From Pseudomonas matsuisoli (lineage in GTDB: Bacteria; Pseudomonadota; Gammaproteobacteria; Pseudomonadales; Pseudomonadaceae): a DNA stretch of 64,000 nucleotides. Below are positions 31,586-39,930 of the stretch, in pieces (the first letter of the stretch is position 1; each line of letters starts with the position of its first letter). The translations under genes were made by a program, and so were the position numbers. The notes under the pieces are model-generated. The model searched no databases. It saw only the letters and a list, made by a program, of their open reading frames with translations, and was not told where the DNA came from. Location: NCBI RefSeq assembly GCF_014647635.1, contig NZ_BMPO01000003.1, positions 372,001 through 436,000 on the forward strand. Reading direction: 5' to 3'.

Positions 31586-32332
31586 TCAGGCCTCGCGCCG
31601 AGCCGAGAGCGCCTCGACGATACGCGGCAACCAAGTACCGGCGAGTCCTTGCAAGCAGACGTCGGCGATCGGACTGAGGGGTGTAGGCTGCGGATTGACC
31701 TCGATAAGAAAAGCTCCTTGGCGTTTGGCAGTGTAAGGCAAGTCGGCCGCTGGATAGACCAGGCTCGATGTACCGACGCTGAGCATGACATCCGCGCCGA
31801 GTGCCGCTTGCTCAGCCTGCGCGAGCACGTCCGCGGGTAGCAACTCGCCAAACCAGACGATCGTGGGCCGCATAAGTCCACCACAGCGGCAGACCGGCAC
31901 CTCGCCTACAGGATCAGGCCAATCACCGCCCGGTCGATCGCATGCAAAACAGCGGATGCGATGGATACTGCCGTGCAGCTCCAGCACGTTCGCACTGCCG
32001 GCCCGCTGATGCAGGCCGTCGACGTTTTGTGAGATGAGCACCAGCTCCGGCACAAGATCCTGCAGCGCCGTGATCGCGTGGTGCGCTGCGTTGGGCGCCA
32101 CGTCCAGGCAAAGCTGCCGACGCCACGCGTACCAGTCCCAAACCCGCTGAGGGTTTTCCTGAAAAGCCTCGGGACTGGCAAGTTCTTCTGGGCGATAGCG
32201 CGCCCACAGGCCGGTGAGCGCCTCGCGGAACGTTGGAATGCCGCTCTCCGCAGAGACGCCCGCCCCGGTTAACACCACGACGTTACGCGCCGCCGTCAGG
32301 TGCGCGAGCGCGGTATCCAAGTCGTCCTTCAT
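31586..32332 (-). CDS. cobB: Sir2-family NAD-dependent protein deacylase
   Basis: 248 residues from the ATG at 32332 (MKDDLDTALAHL); an earlier start is unconserved. NAD motifs TGAGVSAESGIPTFR and SQNVDG, catalytic His120, and zinc cysteines Cys128, Cys131, Cys148 and Cys150. Tyr68 and Arg71 in WYAWRR form the Y-x2-R pair that marks class III sirtuins acting on acidic acyl-lysines (succinyl, malonyl, glutaryl). It converges on the HMG-CoA lyase with 11 bp between stops. It may also reactivate Acs. Confidence 0.92.
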   Translation of the reverse strand: MKDDLDTALAHLTAARNVVVLTGAGVSAESGIPTFREALTGLWARYRPEELASPEAFQENPQRVWDWYAWRRQLCLDVAPNAAHHAITALQDLVPELVLISQNVDGLHQRAGSANVLELHGSIHRIRCFACDRPGGDWPDPVGEVPVCRCGGLMRPTIVWFGELLPADVLAQAEQAALGADVMLSVGTSSLVYPAADLPYTAKRQGAFLIEVNPQPTPLSPIADVCLQGLAGTWLPRIVEALSARREA

Positions 32333-32340
32333 GCCATGCC

Positions 32341-32700
32341 TCAGTGTTTGGGGTTGAACCCGGCGGGCTTGCGCGCCAACCATTCGACGAAGGTCCTGAG
32401 GCGCTCGTCGAGCAGCAAGGCTTCGCGGCTGTTATAGGTCAATGCCAGTTCCTTCTCGCTGAACAGCCGGTGAATCTTGTCGTGACAGGGACGGCAGACC
32501 CACAGCGTAGCCGTGATGCGCTCACGATGGTCGAAACGCCGCTGCACATAGCCTTTGTCATGCAGCGCGCGGGGAATTAGATGATGTCGGGTCAGGGGCG
32601 CTTTGCGCGCGCATAGCTCGCAGGCATCCGGAACGGGCGGAAGACGAATGGCATCGACCAAGGCGCGCTGCTCACCGCTTACGGCACAGGCTGAGCCCAT
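32341..32700 (-). CDS. HNH-motif protein
   Basis: 119 residues with CELC at about 27-30, RHHLIPR, and WVCRPCHDKIHRLFSEKEL, the layout of a zinc-supported HNH nuclease fold. The C-terminal block YNSREALL..FVEWLARKPAGF is characteristic of a widespread small housekeeping HNH family of unknown substrate. It overlaps the 3' end of the methyltransferase gene by 29 bp and precedes cobB by 8 bp, so the three probably form one transcript. No restriction partner is present. Confidence 0.8.
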   Translation of the reverse strand: MGSACAVSGEQRALVDAIRLPPVPDACELCARKAPLTRHHLIPRALHDKGYVQRRFDHRERITATLWVCRPCHDKIHRLFSEKELALTYNSREALLLDERLRTFVEWLARKPAGFNPKH

Positions 32701-33334
32701 CGCCGATTGGTAATAGCGACAGGTCGATCCGCTCGTCCTGCTTCAACGCCAGGTTCAAGGCACGAATGGCTTGGGTATCAGCACTGGTCGAATCCGCCTC
32801 GAGCACGCGGCCGCTCCAGAGCATGTTGTCGAAGAGAAGCAAACCGCCTGGACGAACCAGACGCAGCCCCATCTCGTAATAGGCCGCGTAGTTAGCCTTG
32901 TCGGCGTCGATGAACATCAAGTCGAAGCGCTCTTCATGGCCCGCGTCCAGCAACTGTTGCAGCGTGTCGATTGCCGGCCCGGTACGTAGGTCGATACGGG
33001 TGTCGACGTCCGCCTCCCGCCAATAGCGACGGGCGATATCGTGATAATCCCCCGGCATGTCGCAGCAGATCAGGTAACCGTTGGTCGGCAGCATCTTGGC
33101 CATGCACAACGCACTGTATCCAGTGAACGTCCCGATTTCCAACAGGTGCCGCGCGCCGGTCAGTTGGATCAGCAAGCTCATGAATTGCCCCTGCTCGGGC
33201 GCGATCTGCCAATTCCCTTTCGGCAATGCTGCGGTTTCGTCTCGAAGGCGTTTCAGCAGTGGTGAATCGCGCAAGGAGACATCGACCAGGTAGCGGTAAA
33301 GATCGTCGTCCAGCGACAGGGATCGCGTCGTCAT
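32672..33334 (-). CDS. SAM-dependent O-methyltransferase (caffeoyl-CoA type)
   Basis: 220 residues from the ATG at 33334 (MTTRSLSLDDDLYRYL) after an AAGGAA site. Class I methyltransferase fold: SAM motif LLEIGTFTGYSALCMAKMLP, metal-site motif LMFIDADKANYAAYYE, and LLLFDNMLWSGRV. Bacterial members methylate catechol-like hydroxyls, but the substrate here is unknown. First gene of a methyltransferase-HNH-cobB run. Confidence 0.92.
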   Translation of the reverse strand: MTTRSLSLDDDLYRYLVDVSLRDSPLLKRLRDETAALPKGNWQIAPEQGQFMSLLIQLTGARHLLEIGTFTGYSALCMAKMLPTNGYLICCDMPGDYHDIARRYWREADVDTRIDLRTGPAIDTLQQLLDAGHEERFDLMFIDADKANYAAYYEMGLRLVRPGGLLLFDNMLWSGRVLEADSTSADTQAIRALNLALKQDERIDLSLLPIGDGLSLCRKR

Positions 33335-33420
33335 GAGCTGTTTTCCTTCGAACCATACGGTATTGAGAGTTCGCAGGTTCGGCCGCGTTCGCACGGCCTT
33401 GCAACATTAGGAGCGTGCGT

Positions 33421-33954
33421 TTATGGGCTGCGGGCGAGCGAACGATCGTCCACTACCCGCTTGGCGGCCAAGTAACTCTTCTGCCAGTAGGTATTGCTCA
33501 GGTAATCGAGGCGGACAGTCCCGCCACTCGAGGGCGCATGCACGAAGCGCCCCTCACCCACGTAGATACCGGCATGGCTTACTCGTCGTCCGCCACCCGT
33601 CGCGAAGAACACCAGATCTCCCGTCTGCAAGGCGGACTGCGATACGGAGGGCGCTCGAAGATTAATCATGTCCCCCGTTGAACGTGGCAGGACGATGCCC
33701 ATCACATCGCGGTAGACGTAACCGATGAGGCCACTGCAATCGAAGCCACTGTCTGGCGTGTTACCACCATAGCGATAAGGTGTACCGACCAATCCCAGCG
33801 CACGAAAAAGGATGTCGTCCGTCGAACGCTGGGCCTGTGGGATAACCGGGGTCTGATAGACGATTTCAGGTTGCTTGGGCGGCGGCGAACCCGCGCAACC
33901 GACCAACAGCAGCGTTGCGAAGGTCATAAAAATGGCGCGATCCATTGCAGACAT
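33421..33954 (-). CDS. NlpC/P60 lipoprotein (MepS/Spr-like), copy 1
   Basis: Predicted outer-membrane lipoprotein peptidase acting on peptidoglycan cross-links. 177 residues from the ATG at 33954; codons at 33945 or 33999 are alternatives. Lipobox LLVGC is near the N terminus. Catalytic Cys in GFDCSGLIGYVYRD, His in VSHAGIYVG and the third polar residue in HAPSSG are intact. It is a tandem paralogue of the next gene upstream, with a terminator between them. Confidence 0.88.
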   Translation of the reverse strand: MSAMDRAIFMTFATLLLVGCAGSPPPKQPEIVYQTPVIPQAQRSTDDILFRALGLVGTPYRYGGNTPDSGFDCSGLIGYVYRDVMGIVLPRSTGDMINLRAPSVSQSALQTGDLVFFATGGGRRVSHAGIYVGEGRFVHAPSSGGTVRLDYLSNTYWQKSYLAAKRVVDDRSLARSP

Positions 33955-34148
33955 AGGTGCAGGAATCCGTGCTAAACGTATGAAAAGTAATGCCTTCACC
34001 TTAGACCGCTGGCGAGAGCTGTCCAGTCGCAGGCTGTGACGAATAATTGCGGCTTAATCTGCCTGCGCCCGGAGACGGATGCAAGCCAAACGCCACTAGT
34101 GTCGAAGGGCAGATGGATACGAACAGCTTCATGGCCAAGCCGGCATAA

Positions 34149-34178
34149 CAAAAAAAGCGGACACCAAGGTCCGCTTTT
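34149..34178. terminator. Rho-independent terminator between the NlpC/P60 paralogues
   Basis: Stem AAAAGCGGAC / GTCCGCTTTT with a run of A's at 34149-34156, giving a T run on the minus strand. It sits just after the stop of the upstream NlpC/P60 gene, so the two paralogues are separate transcripts. Confidence 0.85.
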
Positions 34179-34194
34179 CAAGCCAATACGCGCT

Positions 34195-34878
34195 TCAATA
34201 TCGCGCTATCTGACTCTCGGCAGGCGCCATTGCCAGTACGCGTTTAGCTTCCATGAAGCTTCGCTTCCAGTAGCTGTCGTCTAGGCTATCGACCCGGACA
34301 CCGCCACTGCGGCGACTCGCCGAATGAATGAACTTGTCGTCGCCGATGTAGATACCCGCATGGCTTACACGCCCACGCCCGCGGTTATTGAAAAAGATGA
34401 CGTCGCCCGGCTTGAGCGCACTGCGCGCAACGACCGGCGCTTGCACATTGATCATTTCGCGTGTGGAACGCGGTAGCTCGATGCCTGCCTCTTCGCGGAA
34501 CAGGAAGCCGACGAAACCACTGCAGTCGAAACCCGTCTCGGCGTTCAGGCCGCCAAAACGGTACCGAGTGCCAACCAACTCGAAGCCACGCTCGAGAAGA
34601 CCATCGGCCAAGCCCGGCATCGAGTAGCTTTGCGTCATCGTTTCGACACGACCCGCACGTCGCTGGACCGCGATCTGACGCCCAAGCGCGGATGCTGCGC
34701 GAACATCTTCTTCCGGACCAACGGCGCTGTCATCGAACGAATGGAAGGGGGATTGGGTGACCCATGCCGGCGGCGTATATGGCTCTGCAATTTCCGCAGT
34801 TTGGGAAACAGAACCGGCGCAACCCGCCAAAAAAGCCAGAAAAGTAAGGGGCACGAGGGGTGCTAAGCGATCCAGCAT
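34195..34878 (-). CDS. NlpC/P60 lipoprotein (MepS/Spr-like), copy 2
   Basis: 227 residues from the ATG at 34878 (MLDRLAPLVPLTFLAFLAGC); a TTG 21 bp earlier is the only longer start. Lipobox LAGC, then an extra linker of about 60 residues absent from copy 1, then the catalytic domain: Cys in GFDCSGFVGFLFRE, His in VSHAGIYIG, HSASRRSGG. The ends of both copies share SYW(K/Q)(R/K)S-x2-AKRV. Probable peptidoglycan endopeptidase; target bond not determinable. Confidence 0.88.
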   Translation of the reverse strand: MLDRLAPLVPLTFLAFLAGCAGSVSQTAEIAEPYTPPAWVTQSPFHSFDDSAVGPEEDVRAASALGRQIAVQRRAGRVETMTQSYSMPGLADGLLERGFELVGTRYRFGGLNAETGFDCSGFVGFLFREEAGIELPRSTREMINVQAPVVARSALKPGDVIFFNNRGRGRVSHAGIYIGDDKFIHSASRRSGGVRVDSLDDSYWKRSFMEAKRVLAMAPAESQIARY

Positions 34879-35064
34879 GGGCACGACCGTGTCGATCAAA
34901 AATTTAAGATCGGCGGACTATGCCCTCGGCACCCTCTTTTTGCAAATTATTTGGCGAGTCATGTGACTCAACGGCCGTCGACGGACGTCGAAGCGCGTTT
35001 TTCCGTCGCCTCGTGTGAAAGCTCTACTGCCAAAGAGCTTTCACACGGAAACTTGCATGCGGTC

Positions 35065-35334
35065 TTAGAGCCCGGCGTAGCTTGGCAGGCCGAGCGTGCG
35101 CAAGCGGCGTAGCGACTGCTTAGGAGGTGTCTGGCCGTTCAGCAGCGCAAGATCGCGATGCATTTCATGGATGAACACGTCCATGCCTGGCTCGCCCTCG
35201 TAACGCTTAGGCAGCACGCGGCGTATCTGGATCTGACCGGCATTTTCGAACTCGAGCAGATAACCGTCGGGACGTTGAGTGGAATTGACGGTGTACTCGG
35301 GAAAGGAGCTGATCACTTCGTTGAGCATGGACAT
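35065..35334 (-). CDS. DUF3509-like small protein
   Basis: 89 residues, start at 35334 after GGAGA. Pattern of a strand-rich N-terminal half (FPEYTVNSTQRPDGYLLEFE) followed by IQIRRVLP and a helix with DLALLNG, reminiscent of the Pseudomonas DUF3509 family; this match is from memory and moderate. Cytoplasmic, function unknown. It stands alone behind an AT-rich upstream region. Confidence 0.6.
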   Translation of the reverse strand: MSMLNEVISSFPEYTVNSTQRPDGYLLEFENAGQIQIRRVLPKRYEGEPGMDVFIHEMHRDLALLNGQTPPKQSLRRLRTLGLPSYAGL

Positions 35335-35688
35335 GTAGATTCTCCAAGGCAGGTTTTTTCTTCACACCTTGTAGTTGCAGCGGGCATGCCAGCTTTCGAA
35401 TAAAAAAAATTACATATAAATCAAATACTTATAAAAACTTGAACTGCATCACACAATGCAAATTGCAAGATCAAGCAATGTGCCATCAAGCAAAACACAT
35501 TGTGCTGAAACGCATGCGACTTTGCAGCGTTAAGCTCATCGAGAAGAAGTCGCAAAAAGGAACCGAGAATCCTGGGCTCACTTGCGAACCGCATGACGCG
35601 CGCTAGGCGTTGTGTAACCGGCTAATTCGAAGGCTGTACGCGCACGTACAGCCATGAACCTGAATCCGTCGAAATTTACGAATGCCGC
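35335..35688. other. AT-rich intergenic region with a perfect hairpin
   Basis: A 354-bp gap. The part near 35400-35465 is strikingly AT-rich for this genome and probably forms a UP-like or H-NS-type promoter for the small minus-strand gene. Near its right end GGCTGTACG (35632-35640) pairs perfectly with CGTACAGCC (35645-35653) around CGCA; this is likely the terminator of the tctA-like operon, although the T run is weak. Confidence 0.55.
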
Positions 35689-37074
35689 CTAGCTCGACAG
35701 CGCCACGATGGCGGGCACGGACAGTACAGCCGTGTAGTACCCCATGAATTGCACCCCGATATTGAAGCCGAGGAAGCGGCCCAGGAATCCGCCGAGCAGC
35801 CCGACGGTGACGATGACCAGCAGCCCCAGCAAACCGCCCTCCCAGATACCTACGACGAGTACGAGTCCGATGAAGGTTGCGATGACCGCTTCATGGCTGA
35901 TCTTGCGCGAGACGAATGACGCCGCCTGATGGGCGAAATTCATCGTGAACGGATAAGCGATGAGGACCGCGACGATCACGGCCAGCATGCCGTAGCCGAG
36001 GAATTCCCAATTGTTCAGAAAGTTATGTAGGTTGTTGACCTCACCCGTGGCGCTGTCCACGCTGAAGCGAGGCGGCGCGTTGAACAACGGCGCTGCCGGC
36101 CCCGCCGCCACAGGGCTTAGAGGCAGGCCAAACGCGATCAGAGGGATCAGTGCCTCAGCGATGTAGGTCGACTCTGTCACGCCGTTTCTTGCCGTGATCA
36201 CCGTGGTCAACCGGTCATATGCCTGCTTGATTCGCGCGCCGATGAGCTCACCCATGATTACCGTCATGGCCACGGGACTGAAGACGAAGGTCGCACTCGT
36301 CACGCTCGCGGCCATTGCTGTCATCCGGGTCTGACGCCTATTGATCACCTTGAACGGATTAGGGAAGTAGCCGCTCCAGCCCTTCATGTCCGGTGCCAGG
36401 GAAAAGGTCCGGAATTCGCTGCGCCGCATCCGCTCGCGCTCCTGCGGCGCTAACAGTGAAAACAACGAGGTGATCAACGGCGCCACCGCGATGCCGAGGA
36501 AATAGCTCACCGCAAGCTTCACACCGTACTGTGCGGTCAACGTTTGCAGGGCGACGATGATCAATACGAATGGGATCAACGCCAGAACTGCCGCCCAGCG
36601 ACCGGCAGAAAAATACGCGATGGTGATGGCGGCGCAGAGGAACACCCAGGGTGCGAACTGCTTGATGATGTCGCCGAAGGGCGCGAGCAGGACCGCGAAT
36701 AGGACAGCCAGCGGCACCGCGATAAGTGCGGCTACCGCACCGCCGGAAATCATCTTGCGCAGAGCCACATGCGGTACGCCGAGCTTACGCAGGTGATTCG
36801 CGTCGCCAATCAGCGCCGTCGCTGAGGTATCACCTGGAATGCCCAACAATGCGGTTGGCACCGCATGGGTCATGTGCTTGGCGACCGCTCCTGCCAGGAA
36901 GAACGTAAGAATGCCTGCTGGTGGTGCGCCGAGCAGTACGACCAGCATGGTCAATGGCGCCAGCGTCGTCGTTTCATCCGTACCCGAGACGAGGCCGATG
37001 GCCGCAAACAACACTGCACCAAAGACACCCAAGCTCAACGCGATCAAGATGTCGTAGACAAGGCCTTCCATCAT
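35689..37074 (-). CDS. TctA/DUF112-family carboxylate permease (module B)
   Basis: 461 residues with about ten to twelve membrane helices. The TctA signature ALLGIPGDTSATALIGD is in the first third and a related inverted block IPLIAFGLPLSPVAAGP in the second. Such permeases normally work with TctB (four helices) and a periplasmic TctC; neither is here. It overlaps the gene for a two-helix protein by 4 bp (ATGA) and ends the module B operon, so it likely imports the substrate of that pathway. Confidence 0.85.
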   Translation of the reverse strand: MMEGLVYDILIALSLGVFGAVLFAAIGLVSGTDETTTLAPLTMLVVLLGAPPAGILTFFLAGAVAKHMTHAVPTALLGIPGDTSATALIGDANHLRKLGVPHVALRKMISGGAVAALIAVPLAVLFAVLLAPFGDIIKQFAPWVFLCAAITIAYFSAGRWAAVLALIPFVLIIVALQTLTAQYGVKLAVSYFLGIAVAPLITSLFSLLAPQERERMRRSEFRTFSLAPDMKGWSGYFPNPFKVINRRQTRMTAMAASVTSATFVFSPVAMTVIMGELIGARIKQAYDRLTTVITARNGVTESTYIAEALIPLIAFGLPLSPVAAGPAAPLFNAPPRFSVDSATGEVNNLHNFLNNWEFLGYGMLAVIVAVLIAYPFTMNFAHQAASFVSRKISHEAVIATFIGLVLVVGIWEGGLLGLLVIVTVGLLGGFLGRFLGFNIGVQFMGYYTAVLSVPAIVALSS

Positions 37075-37592
37075 GGCCGCCCTCCATTCAGCGCAAGATT
37101 CGGTGACGCCGACGAATCAGTCTCGGCACGGACGCCGTTATCACGCTCTTCCTTTGCTTGCGCTTCCCGGAAAAGCTCGTAGAGCTCCAGCTCGTGCAAT
37201 TCCGCCGCGACTTCGGGCGACGTGTCTTCCAAACGCCCAAGGCTGCCGTACTCCTTCAGCAGGTCGTTCACCACCTGCTGACGAAACGCAGGATCGGCCA
37301 CATGCTCGACGACATTGCGCTTGGGCTTGAACAGCAGAGCACTGATGGCCCCGCCCCCCAGGCAACCGAGAATCCCGAAGAGCATCGCGTAGGCTTTGGC
37401 CATTTGGGCCGATTCGACAAGGTGACTTAATACCCATAGTCCAATCGTGTACGCGCCGAGACTTACGACCGCACCGACGACGATGGCCAAGATGAGATGC
37501 CGCGCATCGATGGTGTCGCCCCACACCTCATACAAGTCGTACTGCCTTACCGCGCGTGTGGTCGAAACAGGTTTATCAAGCGGGTGGCTCAT
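37071..37592 (-). CDS. Two-helix membrane partner of the TctA-like permease
   Basis: 173 residues: soluble N terminus (1-28), two hydrophobic segments (about 30-55 HLILAIVVGAVVSLGAY.. and 66-86 MLFGILGCLGGGAISALLF), then a charged, acidic cytoplasmic tail of about 85 residues. It is positioned like tctB and overlaps the permease start, but has half the helices and a tail TctB lacks. I do not recognise a named family. Probable accessory subunit, by inference. Confidence 0.7.
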   Translation of the reverse strand: MSHPLDKPVSTTRAVRQYDLYEVWGDTIDARHLILAIVVGAVVSLGAYTIGLWVLSHLVESAQMAKAYAMLFGILGCLGGGAISALLFKPKRNVVEHVADPAFRQQVVNDLLKEYGSLGRLEDTSPEVAAELHELELYELFREAQAKEERDNGVRAETDSSASPNLALNGGRP

Positions 37593-37684
37593 GGTGTCCT
37601 CCGCCCATTCCGGGCTCTTGTTGTTATCGAGGAAAAACAGGATGTTTCTTGCACACTTTCGAGGTGGCGGCCCGGCCTACCCTG

Positions 37685-38095
37685 CTACCCGAGCAGCACC
37701 GTCGCGATCCCCTGCGTGGTGACTTCTCCTGATTGATTGGTCAGTTGCAATATCAGCGTGAGGCGACCGTTTTCCTGCGCGGACACCTCACCGCTGGCAG
37801 TTAGCGTGTCGCCGAGATAGGCCGCACGGCGGTTGCTGTAACTGAACCCGACCAGCTCATCGCCGTCGTCCATCCAGTCGTACACCAGCTGAGTCAACCA
37901 GTCGCCTTGTAACGGGCCGTCCACCAGAAGCCCGGGATGTCCTTCGGTCTGCTGCGCGTAGGGCAAGTCGTAATGAATGCGGTGCGCATTCCAGATCGCT
38001 GCGTTGTACAAGAACAGCTGCACCGTACCCGGCGTGTACGCTCGCCTGGGCAGTTGCTCGCCAATTTCAACCGTCGTGTGCCGGGGCATGTTCAC
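37685..38095 (-). CDS. MaoC-type hydratase, C-terminal half (module B)
   Basis: 136 residues with a hot-dog fold hydratase pattern; WNAHRIHYDLPYA holds the Asp/His pair expected in the hydratase 2 motif. It overlaps the next gene by 4 bp, and the two resemble the C- and N-terminal halves of mesaconyl-CoA (C4) hydratase, which are often separate genes. Suits hydration of a branched enoyl-CoA; 3-methylglutaconyl-CoA to HMG-CoA is my inference from the neighbouring lyase. Confidence 0.8.
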   Translation of the reverse strand: MNMPRHTTVEIGEQLPRRAYTPGTVQLFLYNAAIWNAHRIHYDLPYAQQTEGHPGLLVDGPLQGDWLTQLVYDWMDDGDELVGFSYSNRRAAYLGDTLTASGEVSAQENGRLTLILQLTNQSGEVTTQGIATVLLG

Positions 38096-38547
38096 CTCGC
38101 TATCCGGGTCAGGCGCTCGGTCACGACCGCCTCGCCGGCTTCGGTTTCGAAGCGGTTCTCGAATATCAGGAAAATCAGCGGCCCTTGCGCACCCTGCTTT
38201 TCGTAGATGTCGATAATCGTTTGCCGGCAGAACAACACATCCCCGGCATAGATACGGCGATGAACGTCGAATTCACTGCCGCCGGCCATGATTCGCTTCA
38301 AGGGCAGCTCGGGTAGCAGCGCGTCGTCTGGCTTATGGCCGTCGTCCAGCAATTGGTCCAATGGCAAGACCGGCATCATTGCGCTGAACAGAAACAACAG
38401 CGGCGCTTCATCGCCCTCCAGGTAACGGGACGAACGTTGCCCCGTCGCGACCGCGTACTTGCGAATGTCATTGCGATTCACCTCGAAGCGAAACGGCGGC
38501 AGCGAGGTACCAATGCAGCGCTTGATGGACTCGGTAATCAGCGCCAT
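38092..38547 (-). CDS. MaoC/FAS1-like dehydratase, N-terminal half (module B)
   Basis: 151 residues from the ATG at 38547 (MALITESIKRCIG), which overlaps the CoA-transferase stop by one base and has GGGAG upstream. It matches the FAS1-like dehydratase domain: RNDIRKYAVATG near the start and GGSEFDVHRRIYAGDVL in the middle. It should pair with the overlapping MaoC gene to form one heteromeric hydratase. Confidence 0.8.
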   Translation of the reverse strand: MALITESIKRCIGTSLPPFRFEVNRNDIRKYAVATGQRSSRYLEGDEAPLLFLFSAMMPVLPLDQLLDDGHKPDDALLPELPLKRIMAGGSEFDVHRRIYAGDVLFCRQTIIDIYEKQGAQGPLIFLIFENRFETEAGEAVVTERLTRIAR

Positions 38548-39785
38548 CAGACCACTCCCAAACGAACCAGCTCGTCGTATTGGGCGGCGCTCAGTCCGAG
38601 CCATTCGCGGTAGACCGACGCATTGTGCTCGCCCACCCCTGGCGCGTATGCGTCGCGTTCCAGGGTACCGCCGGACAGCTTGACGGGATTTCCGAACACG
38701 TCGAAACGCGCGCCTTGATAGTCCACCGGAATCACCATGTCTCGCTCGCGCAGATGCGGGTCAGCCACGACCTCGTCGATGCTCTTGATGGGCGAAAGCG
38801 GGAAGCGATCGCCTGTCATCGCTTCCAACTCGGCTTTGGTATAGGCGCTCAACCACCGTTCGACGGCAGGTTTTACCTTGCGCTGATACACCTCGGCATC
38901 GAAACGCTGGGCCATGGTGCTGACCTCAGGATCACTGGCCATGGCGTCATCACCGAACACCCGGCACGCCTCACGCCAGAACTTGTCGGTATAGGCGCCG
39001 AAAAACACGAAACCGTCCTTGCAGGCGTAGCGGCCATACGGGCGCACGAAGGGATGGCCGTTGCCCTCGGGCACGGTCACCTTGCCGGTTTCGGTGTAAG
39101 TCACCAACGCGTTCTCGGTGAGCGAGACGATGGCGTCCTGCTGCGACACATCGACCATCTGTCCCTGCCCGCTGCGTTCGGCTTCACGTAGGGCACCCAG
39201 CGTTCCAATGGCGGCATACAGTGCAGCCGAAAGATCACCCAGGACCGTGCCTACACGCATGGGCTCCTCGACCGTACCGTTCATGGACCACAAACCACCC
39301 GACGCCTGAGCGCTGCTATCGAACGCAGGCCGTGACGAGTTAGGGCCGTGCTGTCCGAATCCGCTGATGGCGGTAAAGATGATCGCGGGGTTGACCTCCC
39401 GCAGCACGGAATAGCCAAGACCCAGCTTGTCCATCGTGCCGGGACGGAAGTTCTCGATGACGATGTCGGCCTTGCGCACCATCTCCAAGAACGTCGCCTT
39501 GCCTTCGGGCTTCTTCAAGTCCAGACAGATCGCCATCTTGTTGCGGTTGAATTGCGCGAAAAAACCGCTCAAAGGCTCGGCAGAAGTGCGGCTGAGCGGT
39601 GGAAATTCCCGGGTGAGGTCAGGATCGCTGGGGTTTTCGATCTTGATGACGGTCGCGCCCATATCGGCCAACAGCATCGCGCAATAAGGTCCGGCGACGA
39701 CGCGCGTCAGGTCGAGGATGGTGACGCCCTTGAGCGGACCGGCGGCTTTGGCAAAAGTGGCAAACGTCTCGGAAAGCGGGTTCAT
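38547..39785 (-). CDS. CaiB/BaiF class III CoA-transferase (module B)
   Basis: 412 residues; N-terminal VTILDLTRVVAGPYCAMLLADMG and catalytic Asp184 (TVLGDLSA). It is only distantly like the module A enzyme, so the two are not a recent duplication. It is joined by overlaps to the hydratase pair, which suggests it activates an unsaturated acid that the hydratase then converts. 146 bp separate it from the upstream HMG-CoA lyase. Confidence 0.9.
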   Translation of the reverse strand: MNPLSETFATFAKAAGPLKGVTILDLTRVVAGPYCAMLLADMGATVIKIENPSDPDLTREFPPLSRTSAEPLSGFFAQFNRNKMAICLDLKKPEGKATFLEMVRKADIVIENFRPGTMDKLGLGYSVLREVNPAIIFTAISGFGQHGPNSSRPAFDSSAQASGGLWSMNGTVEEPMRVGTVLGDLSAALYAAIGTLGALREAERSGQGQMVDVSQQDAIVSLTENALVTYTETGKVTVPEGNGHPFVRPYGRYACKDGFVFFGAYTDKFWREACRVFGDDAMASDPEVSTMAQRFDAEVYQRKVKPAVERWLSAYTKAELEAMTGDRFPLSPIKSIDEVVADPHLRERDMVIPVDYQGARFDVFGNPVKLSGGTLERDAYAPGVGEHNASVYREWLGLSAAQYDELVRLGVV

Positions 39786-39930
39786 ACGTGCTCCTGGATC
39801 GGTGCGCCACGCCCATTCGTAGAAGCGAAGGACCGACGATGATTACCGGTGAAACAGTGAGTGGCCGGACAACGACGGGATAGGCGCGCAGGACGGCTGA
39901 ACGCACCCGCAATGTGCCGGATTTATTGTT

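Noticed and set aside
32341-32700. HNH gene as part of a restriction or defence system
   Set aside because: It is a short housekeeping-type HNH protein coupled to a methyltransferase of small-molecule type; no DNA methylase, helicase or toxin partner is nearby.
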